Assembly: GCA_947069175.1 (NCBI GenBank)
Contig: CAMTDV010000030.1
Span: 101,518,411-101,582,410, forward strand
Source of the DNA: Scalesia atractyloides
Lineage: Eukaryota; Streptophyta; Magnoliopsida; Asterales; Asteraceae
Length of the DNA stretch: 64,000 nt
Direction of reading: 5' to 3'
This document shows positions 1 through 9,132 of the stretch, piece after piece (positions within the stretch are counted from its first letter, which is position 1; every line of letters begins with the position of its first letter). The notes beneath the pieces are model-generated. The model saw only the letters and a program-made list of their open reading frames with translations. It did not search any database and was not told where the DNA came from. A program made the translations under genes and the position numbers.

Positions 1-1448
1 GGGAATAGTGTTAGGTAGTCGTCTGGCACTCCTTTACTGGACCAAAGAAGTTTATTATTTTTTACATACAATTAAAATTGCGCTTTTGCTTCCAGTTTAA
101 AATAACGCTTTTACCTCCAGCTCAAAATAAAAATATGTTTTGCTCTCAGCTTAAAATTACACTTTTACCATCGCTTAAAATTACGATTTGACCAAAAAGT
201 TTATTACTTTTATACATTGTAAAATTACGTTTTTGCCCAGTTTAAAATTACGTTTTTACCCCCAGCTCAAAATAAAAATATGCTTTTGCCCCTAGCTTAA
301 AATTACAATTTTGCCCTCGCTTAAAAGTACGATGTGCCAGGCAGCTGCCTGGCACTCCCCCATTGAACCAAAAAAGTTTATTATTTTTATATACAATTTA
401 AAATTACGCTTTTGCCCCCAGTTTAAAATTACGTTTTTACCCCCAACTCAAAATAAAAATATGTTTTTGCCCCAGCTTAAAATTACTTTGCCCTCACTTA
501 AAATTACAAATTGACCAAAAAGTTTATTATTTTTTATACACTGTAAAATTACGTTTTTGCCCCCAGTTAAAAATTACATTTTTACCCTAGCTCAAAATAA
601 AAATGTGCTTTTGCCCGCAGCTTAAAATAACGATTTTGTCGTCGCTTAAAAATACGATTTTGCCCTCGATAAAAAATTACGATTTAGCCCTCAGCTCAAA
701 GTTATGTTTTTGCCCCCAATTCAAAATAAAAATTATGTTTTTTCCCTAGCATAAAATTACGATTTTGCCCTCTGTTCAAAAATATGATTTTTCCCTGTTT
801 AAAAATTACGTTCTTGCCCCTACTCAAAATAAAACTATGCTTTTGTCCTTAGCTAAAAATTAAGTTTTTTTCCCTCGATTCAAAATTACGATTTGGCCCT
901 TAGCTCAAAATTACGTTCTTGCCCCATTCAAAATAAAAAATATGTTTTTCCCCAGGCAAAAATTTACGATTTTGCCCTCTATTCAAAAATATGATTTTTC
1001 CCCGTTTAAAAAATTATGATTTCGCTCTTAGTTCAAAATTATGTTTTTGTCCCAGTTAAAAATAAAATTATACTTTTGCCTCCAACTCAAAATTAGGATT
1101 TTGCCCTTAGTTCATAAGATTATGGTTTGCATCCACCGTAAAATTACGATTGTGCCTTTAGTTCAAATTTGAATTTGCCCTGCGTAAATTTACAATTTTG
1201 CCCACGGTTAAATTTACAGTACTGCCATGACGTTATCTTTTGGCAAATTAAGATTTTACTCAGTCAAAAAATACAACTTTCACTCAGTTAAAAATTATAG
1301 TATTGTCATTGTTTTAGTATTTTTAGCAAAACTAGAAAAGAGTTTTGTTTAAATTGGTTGACTTGATTTAATTGTTTTTTGTGTCAAGGAGCTGCGTAAC
1401 ACTCGTTCATTATTCGGTCATCGCCCCGCAACGCGGGCGGGGCATCTA
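1..1448. repeat. AT-rich degenerate minisatellite
   Basis: About 1.4 kb of imperfect 20-35 bp units alternates an AT part (like AAAATTACG) with a short pyrimidine part (like TTTTGCCCCCAGC). A larger repeat is also visible: the motif around 'ctggcactcc...ccaaagaagtttattattttt' near 25-60 recurs near 350-390, about 325 bp later. No ORF here looks like a gene. The array runs up to a Helitron 3' end, and subterminal tandem repeats are common in plant Helitrons, so it may be the inner 3' part of that element. Confidence 0.75.
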
Positions 1449-1452
1449 CTAG
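1423..1452 (+). mobile_element. Helitron 3' terminus
   Basis: A perfect 7-bp stem GCCCCGC/GCGGGGC (1423-1429 and 1437-1443) with a 7-nt loop is followed five bases later by CTAG (1449-1452) and a flanking T. A GC-rich hairpin just upstream of CTRR, with insertion before T, is the signature of a Helitron 3' end. The 5' TC end is not identifiable and probably lies left of the window. Confidence 0.65.
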
Positions 1453-1884
1453 TTAGGTGTACAATTTGGAATCCGCCTTTCTTTTTAGCACGCACGTTAT
1501 TAACTTTTATATTTATTAATATTTAAAAAAATTACATCATAAAGTCGAGTATTTATTATCCTTAATTTGAGCATACAGAGTATTTTTATATATAAAATAG
1601 AAAAAAAAAGTTTTTTTTTTAAGTTTGTTGAATTAATAAGTACGTTTTGCATTTGGTGTTTAAAATTCCAATATGGTGTTTTCTTTCTTCCTACATGTTT
1701 TCATTTATTAAAACACTAGGTTAGTTATCCGTGTAATACATATGTTGAACTAGTATATTTTGTAAATCTACTTTTTAAGTGAAGCTACATAGTTAAAACA
1801 TTGTAATTAGAATTAATACGGATAAACGAAAAATGTCAAAGTAATTCATAACTCTTTAAATATTTCTTTGTATACAACATTGTT

Positions 1885-2172
1885 TTATTTGTCACGGCTA
1901 TCAACTTTATCTAATATTAGTAGTTTAACTTTGTTTCTGCTTTTAACTCGTGACAACGCCACATACAATAGTCCATGTGTAAAAGCTGGATCGTCCAAAA
2001 ACAAATTAACTCTTGATAACGATTTGACCGTGTTTTTATTAATACTCATTGCAAAACATACAAAATTATCTTTAAAAATTTCTTTCAGGTCCCACTCGTA
2101 TATCATCCGAAAGAGATGAACTTTGAACGAGTTACTTTGACCATACAAGACTAGTGCCTCCACATAGTACAC
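1885..2172 (-). pseudogene. Helitron helicase C-terminal fragment
   Basis: The 95-residue reading frame contains the end of a PIF1-like Helitron (RepHel) helicase: a CFAMSINK block, SLSRVNLFL, then FTHGLLYVALSRVKSRN, which corresponds to helicase motif VI. The Rep domain and the earlier helicase motifs are absent, so this is a relic of under 10% of the protein. It lies directly downstream of the phytocyanin on the same strand. A more decayed copy sits at about 6270-6500 in unit B. Together they suggest that a Helitron once carried this segment. Confidence 0.6.
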
Positions 2173-2252
2173 TCCTAGAACTGAGAAGTTTAAAATATTT
2201 ATAGGTTAAAATATTTCAAATTTTATTTTTATTCTTTATGTAGTTAAAACGT

Positions 2253-2636
2253 CTACAAACATATTTTTTGGCCCTTTGAACAATGATGTGAGCAAATAAA
2301 GAATTTAACGCTAGCGGACATGAACGCAACACTCCTAGTCCTCGTATCAGTGACAAGCGTGGCGTTGGCGTCCTTGCTGGGGTCACATGCATCGAACGCC
2401 TCCTTATTTACAATTATGACGTCATGAGATTTATTTTTAAAAACAAACCAATATACGTCGGATGTGAAGAATTCCTTTCCTTTCTTCCATGATTCATAAT
2501 AATTGGGATTCGGAGGCACAATCCACCCGTGAGCACCACCGACAATCCAGTTATTATGAGCCATCGTTGTGGGAAAATGCAAATATGCCACCACGATGGT
2601 CGTGACCACCAAAAGATTCAGCTTCAAAGATGTCAT
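2253..2636 (-). CDS. Phytocyanin (stellacyanin-like), copy A, C-terminally truncated
   Basis: Phytocyanins are secreted type-I (blue) copper proteins of the cell wall and apoplast. I chose the start MTSLKLN (ATG at 2636) because it opens a hydrophobic signal peptide of about 26 residues; the longer frame to 2702 adds only a polar tail. The mature part shows NWIVGG, YYESWKKGKEF, the first copper His in KSHDV, then Cys and His ligands in FFICSHHCSKGQK, with Gln at the axial position as in stellacyanins. The usual C-x4-H spacing is two residues shorter here (CSHHC), so copper binding is doubtful. Against copy B, about 70 bp are missing just after GQK, which removes the last ~14 residues. No intron is visible. 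It may be a decaying copy rather than a working gene. Confidence 0.6.
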   Translation of the reverse strand: MTSLKLNLLVVTTIVVAYLHFPTTMAHNNWIVGGAHGWIVPPNPNYYESWKKGKEFFTSDVYWFVFKNKSHDVIIVNKEAFDACDPSKDANATLVTDTRTRSVAFMSASVKFFICSHHCSKGQKICL

Positions 2637-3339
2637 TTTTGATTCTTGAGTAATTATTTGTAGGAATTTTTTTGTATTTGTTGTGTATGTAATAAGAAAC
2701 ACGCTTTGGTTTTTCTATCTTGAACTTACACCTAAAATAAAAGATTTCAACTCTAGTTTGGTAAAAGTAATGATATACTTTCTAAACTGATGGACCCTCA
2801 CACTAAACTTCATACCTTTTTATGCTCTCTTTTTTTTTGAAGTTTGATTATTAACCTTTTCTGTGTAACTTTAACATATTTTACCAAATTTTATACACAA
2901 ATACCGGTACTGGCACTTATATTTGGCGCATTTCGGTACCAGTATTTCCTGCACCCGTACCGAGCCCAGCCCTAATTTAATCCTATTTTTTTACTTTTAA
3001 CTTTAGTTCCCTATACTGTTCATCTTTTAATTTTTCGTTTCGTTTCGGTTTAAATTTTAGAAGTTAACACGCCAAAGCGTGCATGTGAGGTTCAACGTTT
3101 CTATGCCTTTTTTTCCGTTTAACGACCCCGTTGGAGCACGCTGGTCCTAGATCAACATAGTTATTGTTTTCTTGTTTTATGTTTCGCTTTGACGTCTAAT
3201 TTTCGTTCGGTTTTATTTTTCATTTTTATTTCTATTTTAATACGAGTTTTTTCGGTGTTGGTGGTCAATGGTGATGCTATGCCATTCGTGCTACGTAGTA
3301 TGGTTTTATGCCCCCAGAACAACGGGAGAGTTAACACTA
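2637..3339. other. Upstream region of phytocyanin copy A
   Basis: No gene is supported here. The first 200 bases are the copy A promoter side, also present at about 7220-7400 in unit B and, more decayed, near 14950-15020. Around 2900-2975 is a scrap rich in ACCGGTAC/GGTACC that resembles the ends of the hAT-like MITEs seen elsewhere in the window. Confidence 0.5.
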
Positions 3340-4415
3340 GTATGGTATTTGGTTTAATTATGGTCATTTAACTTTGTAGAATGGTCATTTGACTTAATTA
3401 TGGCCAAACAACATGCTAATTTGACTTTGCAGGATCAAACAGAATGGCATTTGATTTAATTATAGTTATTTGACTTTGCAAGGTCAAACACAATGCTAAT
3501 TTGACTTGATTATGATCAATTGACTTTGTAGGGTCAAACATAATGCTAATTTGACTTGAATATGGGCAATTGACTTTGCAGGGTCAAATAGAATGGTCAT
3601 TTTGATTTGATTATGATCAGTTGACTTTGTAGTACGGTCAAAACAGAATGATCATTCAATTAATTTAAATGATATAAACTTAATGGTTTATTAATCTAAT
3701 TCTAGTTTTGAATTGGTCATTTGACTTTGCAGTGTCAAACTTAATGTCAAACATAATGCTAATTTGACTTGAATATGGGCAATTGTCTTTGCAGGGTCAA
3801 ATAGAATGGTCATTTTGACTTGATTATGGTCAGTTGACTTTGTAGTACGGTCAAAACAGAATGATCATTCAATTAATTTAAATGATATAAACTTAATGGT
3901 TTACTAATCTAATTCTAGTTTTGAATTGGTCATTTGACTTTGCAGTGTCAAACTTAATGGTCAAACATAATGCTAATTTGACTTGAATATGGGCAATTGA
4001 CTTTGCAGGGTCAAATAGAATGGTCATTTTGACTTGATTATGGTCAGTTGACTTTGTAGTACGGTCAAAACAGAATGATCATTCAATTAAATGATATAAA
4101 CTTAATGGTTTATTAATCTAATTCTAGTTTTGAATTGGTCATTTGACTTTGTAGTGTCAAACTTAATGGTTCATTAATGTAATTCTAATCTTCAGTTGGT
4201 CATTTGACTTTGGAGGGTCAAACTGTAATGGTACATTATGTGACTTTAAGGCTGTAATGGATGGTCTGACTTTACAGGGTCAAACTGTAATGGTAATTGT
4301 GTAATTCTAGTATTGAAATGATTATTTGACTTTGCAGGGTCAAACTTAATGGTACATTGTGTCATTCTAGTCTTCAATTGGTCATTTGACTTTGTTGGGT
4401 CAAACTTAGGTGATT
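3340..4415. repeat. Expanded TTGAC/GTCAA palindromic tandem array
   Basis: The basic motif is like TTGACTTTGCAGGGTCAA, an imperfect palindrome with TTGAC on one side and GTCAA on the other, repeated every 30-70 bases. A higher-order unit of about 213 bp is seen three times, starting near 3533, 3746 and 3960; the third is slightly shortened. I count about two dozen TTGAC and nearly as many GTCAA cores. Unit B (7880-8000) keeps only a few motifs, so the array grew in unit A, or shrank in B, after duplication. TTGAC[CT] is the W-box core bound by WRKY factors; any regulatory role is inference. Confidence 0.8.
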
Positions 4416-4849
4416 TCAGGGACTTAAATTATCAGTTATTAGAAACCACAAGGATGTAAACGAAAAGGGTATAACTGTTATTTCACATTCAAACTAATAG
4501 AAATATTATGTTATTAGGCAGCAGGGGTACATTGATGCATTTTGGAAATGTTGGGGGTATAAAAATGACGAATTTTGAAAATAGGGTTGTAAATTGTCAG
4601 TTGGTGTAAACACATGGACTAGAGCTGCAATTTACTCTAGAATTTATAACTGTCACGTCAAAATTCAAAATTTAAAGACATTTTGATGACGGTATGTATT
4701 AACTAATTATATTACATTTTATTCCACGGGTGCAATACACAAGTTTAATCAATCCATACAATACACACGTTTTTTTAAATATAATCTTTTATTAGGAAGT
4801 ATATAGCATTAAATATGTTCAGCACATGCAATACACAAGATACTAAGAC

Positions 4850-5125
4850 TACTTGGAGTCGTTGGTGTGGAGGGTAGCGTGGGGATTCAAGAACACGACA
4901 CACTGCCCCGCTTCATGACGTGGGGCATCGACATCGAGAACTTCACTGGTGTGGGGCGATGGGTTGTGGTAACACGGAGGTTGGTGATTGGCTATGGAGT
5001 TTGAATGATGGTTTGATTGGTTTGTTAAAAAAACCCGCCCCTTATCAAACCCCTATGTTGATGAAGCAAAAACGTGTCGCTTCACGCCCTCTCTTCAAAC
5101 CCTCCACTCCGAGTACTCTAACCTA
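4850..5125. mobile_element. G-rich Harbinger/Tourist-like MITE (unit A copy)
   Basis: A non-coding block rich in GTGTGG/GTGGGG at the left (ggtgtggagggtagcgtgggg) and in the complementary pyrimidines at the right (cctccactccgagta). The same block occurs in unit B at about 8470-8745. Related blocks lie at 26363-26684 and 29724-29898/44000-44141. Terminal symmetry is imperfect and no TSD is clear, so the family assignment is tentative. Confidence 0.4.
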
Positions 5126-5249
5126 ATACTATATATAATAAGATTTTGTAAAAGTATTACAATTTCTCGTTCTCATTTAGAAGTTTAAGATTTAGGATTT
5201 TTAAATTTTAACCTTTAGTGCATATTGGATGATAAATTTTCATAAAAAT

Positions 5250-5735
5250 GAATTTACATGTATGGTATAAAAATAACTTTCATAATTACAACTTAATTTA
5301 ATTTTTTTAATATATGTATATGTGAACGTAAATTATATACATACCAGCGTTATACCCGTGCTTCCGGCGGGGGTAACCCGATTTTTAATTCGATATAGCA
5401 ACCGGAAAAGAAAAATTAAAAAATAAAGTCGTGGTAAATACAAAAGTATGTCGACACATGTTTTACATCAAACAGAAAAAATTAATAAAAAATACCAATA
5501 ACGGTTCTAATAGGACCGATACTGATATCGATGTTTTTCTACGCGCATTTAGTTTTTTTAAAAAGAATTAACGAACGGACATTAAAAGAAGAAAATAAAA
5601 GTACTAGGTTAAATGCGAATATTATTTTTAATATAAAAGTGAATTTGAAAATTGAAAAAGTAAAAACGAAAATTACTTTTCCCTGTTGCACTGCTGCTAC
5701 AGTGATTTCAAGTTGTAATTTAATATATAATCTAA
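5250..5735. other. Segment absent from unit B, possible small Helitron
   Basis: Unit B joins the sequences either side of this block directly (near 8850-8870), so it is an insertion in A or a deletion in B. Read on the minus strand, positions 5380-5343 give a weak GC-rich hairpin followed by CTGG-T, compatible with a Helitron CTRR-T end. The partner 5' TC end was not found. The short ORFs inside match nothing I recognise. Confidence 0.3.
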
Positions 5736-6512
5736 CTAATTCTAATGAATTTATACGTAATGTGTAATCCCCCTAAACCCACAAACACGTTCATTGTGTT
5801 CATTGTCTAAGTTTTGATATTTAAAGCTTAAATAATTAACCATTTTAGTAATTAGCCTTTTAATATTTACAGCTCAAATAAACAACGTTTTTGATAATAG
5901 CCATAAATCCATAACTAATAATAAATAAACATATAAACTAATGATGTGGTAGTTTATTGACAAAGACTAAAACATTTGATACCTGTTTAAAAAGGAGATG
6001 TTTTGAGTTTAATTCTCACAGATAAAAATCATTAAAAACTATATATTATTAGTGACAACGATGTTTTATAAAGCAACATACATCATAAAAACAAAAAACA
6101 ACAAAGCTTATTACAATTACCAACAACATGCTATGATACATATGGTGAACTAATATACTTTTCAAGTGAAACTACATAGAACATTAATAAAAAATACAAA
6201 ATTATAATTAGTAAACTAAAAATGTCAAAGTAATTCATGACTCTTTAAATATTTTTTATACATCATTTGTTATTTTATTTGCCACACTATCAACTCTATT
6301 TAATATATTAGTTGTTTTGCTTTTAACTCTTGATAATACCACATACAATAGTCCATGTAATAAAAAATCGCATAGTCATTGCAAAGCATACTTCAAATAG
6401 AAATTATGTTCTTTAAAAAGTTCGTTTAAGTCCCACTCCTTATATCATTCGAAGAGATGAAATATTGAACGAGTTACTTTGACCATACAAGACTAGTGCC
6501 TTCACATAGTTC

Positions 6513-6676
6513 CAGTAGCGGATCTAGAAAATCTTTGTAGCGGTGGCGTTTTATAAAAAAACGGTAACGAAATCGAAAATGTCAAAAAATGTCAATTTTT
6601 TTTCAAAATTTACACTACCGCCGGAGCGCCAAGCAATGCGGAGGCTACCCCTTGTCCTAGGGTAGATCCGCCCCTG
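6513..6676. mobile_element. hAT-type MITE with perfect 8-bp TSD
   Basis: This 164-bp element has termini CAGTAGCGGATCTA and TAGATCCGCCCCTG (inverted repeats, 12 of 14 matching) and is flanked by catagttc at 6505-6512 and 6677-6684. Unit A gives the empty site (cacatagtacactcc near 2162), which confirms insertion after the duplication. The same family occurs at 44879-45013. Confidence 0.85.
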
Positions 6677-6810
6677 CATAGTTCACTCCTAGAATTGAGG
6701 AGTTTAAAATATTTATAGGTTAAAATATTTCAAATTTTATTTTTATCTTTTTGTAGTTAAAACGTCTACAAACATATTATTATATGGTATTCCATGTTAA
6801 GAATTGAGAA

Positions 6811-7221
6811 CTACCACTCTTCTTTTGATTCTTTGATTTCTATCATTATTTTGTGGCCCTTTGAACAATGATGTGAGCAAATGAGATATTTAACGCTAGC
6901 GGACATGAACACGACACTCCTAGACCTCGTTTCAGTGACAAGTGTGAAGTTGGCGTCCTTGCTGGGGTCACATGTGTCGTATGCCTCCTTATTTACACCT
7001 ATGACGTCATGGGATTTGTTTTTAAAGACAAACCAATATTTGTCGGATGTGAAGAATTCCTTTCCTTTCTTCCATGGGTTCATAATAGTTGGGATTCGGA
7101 GGACAAATCCACCCGCGAGCACCACCGACAATTCAGTTATTACGAGCCATTGTTGTGGGAAAATGCAAATATCCACCACGATGGTTGTGACCACCACAAG
7201 ATTCAGCTTCAAAGATGTCAT
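6811..7221 (-). pseudogene. Phytocyanin, copy B, double-frameshifted
   Basis: Paralogue of the 2253-2636 gene. The signal peptide (MTSLKLNLVVV) and the copper-binding half (WKKGKEFF, KSHDV, LICSHHCSKGHK) align, and it keeps the C-terminal tail that copy A has lost (...EIKESKEEW). One base is missing near residue 17 and one is gained near residue 48, so about 30 residues covering the NW and YYES motifs are read in the wrong frame. In the original frame the NW tryptophan codon is TGA. The axial ligand position is His instead of Gln. The open reading frame is therefore probably accidental. Confidence 0.6.
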
Positions 7222-9132
7222 TTTTGATCCTTGAGTAAATATTTGTAGGAATTTATTTGTATTTATTTGGTTTTTCTATCTTGAACTTACAGGTAAAATA
7301 AAAGATGTCAAGTCTAATTTTGGAAAAGGTAATGATATACTTTCTAAACTGATGGACCCTCACACTAAACTTCATACCTTTTTATGCTTTTTTGAAGTTT
7401 GATTATTAACCTTTTCTTTTCTTTTGTAACTTTAACATATTTTAATGAATTTTACACACAAATATCGGTACTGGTATTTATATTTGGCAAATTTTGTTAC
7501 TGGTATTTTCTGTACCGTACTGAGCTCATCCCTAATTTTATCCCAGTTTTTTTACATTTTTTGTTTTGTTTGGTCTAAATTTTGCAAGTTAACACGCCTT
7601 AGCGTGAGTATGTGGTTCAACGTTTCTACGCCTTTTTCCCGTTTAACAACCCCGTCACAACACGCTGGTCCTAGATCAACTTAGTTATTGTTTTATATGT
7701 TTTACGTTTCCCTTTTGTGGTCCAACGTTTTTACGTCTAATTTTCGTTCGGTTTATTCATCATTTTTTATTTCTATTTAAATACGAGTTTTTTCAATGTT
7801 GGTGGTTGATAGTAGTGTTATGCCATTCGTACTACTTAGTATGGTTTTATGCCCCCACAACAACACGGGAGAGTTAACACTACTATGGCATTTGATTTAA
7901 CTATGGTCATTTGACTTTGCAGAATGGTCATTTGACTTAATTATGGTAAGCAACATGCTAATTTGACTTAAATATGGTTATTTGACATTTAGGTGATTTA
8001 AAACATTTTGGTGGGAACCATTAAACTTATTCAGGAACTTAAATTGTCGGTTATTAGAAAACCACAAAGATGTAAACAGAAAGGGTACAACTGTCATTTC
8101 ACATTTAAACTAATAGAAATATGATGTAATAAGGCAGCATGGGGTACATTGATGCATTTTGGACATGTCGGGGTATAAAGTTGACGAATTTTGAAAATAG
8201 GGTTGTAAAGTGTCGGTTAACGTAAACCACAGGGACTAAAAGTGCAGTTTACTTTATAATTTATAATTGTCACGTTAAAATTCAAAATTTAAAGACATAT
8301 TTTTGATGATTGTATGTATTAACTAATTGTATTACATTTTATTCCACGGGTGCAATAAACGAGTTTAATTAATCCATATAATATATGCGTTTTTTAAAAA
8401 CATAATCTTTTATTAGTAAGCATATAGCATTAAATATGTTCAACACATGCAATACACGACATACTAAGACTATTTGGAGTCGTTGGTGTGGAGGGTGGCG
8501 TGGGGATTCAAGAACGCCGACACACCACCCCACTTCATGGCGTGGGGCACCGACATCGAGAACGTCACTGGTGTGGGACAATGGTTTATGGTAACGCGGA
8601 GGTTGGTGGTTTGTTGTGTAGTTTGGGTGATGGTTTGATTGATTAGTTAAAAAATCTTGCCCCTATTCAAGCCCTTCCACCCTGTGGATACCATGTGTCG
8701 CTCCACGTTCTCTCTTCAAACCCCTCACTCCGAGTAATCTAAACTAATACTATATATAAATAAGATTTTGCAAAAGTATTACAATTTCTCGTTCTCATTT
8801 ATAAGTTTAAGATTTAGGAATTTTAACTTTTAACCTTAGTACATATTAGATGACAAATTTTAAAAATTCTAATGAATTAGAAAGTAGTGTTTAATCCCCC
8901 TAAACCCACAACACGTTTCTTTTGTTAATTGTCTTCATTATGATATCTAAAGCTTAAATAAACAACCATTTTGGTAATTAGCCTTTTCATATTTAAAGCT
9001 CAAACAAACAACTTTTTGGATAATTTTCCATAAGTTCCATAACTAATAATAAATAAACATATACACCAATTGGGTTTAGAAGAGAGATATTGTTCAAGTC
9101 CTGTAGAGAACAAGATTAAAAACTGTATATTA

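Larger units (their letters stand above)
1736..6135. repeat. Tandem segmental duplication, unit A
   Basis: Unit A (4400 bp) and unit B (6136-9219) start with the same sequence (atacatatg, 1736 and 6136) and end with nearly the same one (aacatgctatg / aacatgttatg). Both contain, in order, a Helitron-helicase scrap, a phytocyanin ORF on the minus strand, a TTGAC-rich stretch, a G-rich MITE and a ~200-bp block that in unit B forms the 3' end of the heat-shock gene. Unit A is longer because its TTGAC array is expanded (3340-4415) and because it holds 5250-5735, which unit B lacks. Confidence 0.8.

Noticed and set aside
1..450. CRISPR-like array of regularly spaced repeats
   Set aside because: Units are degenerate, there are no unique spacers of constant length, and the sequence is clearly from a plant nuclear genome.
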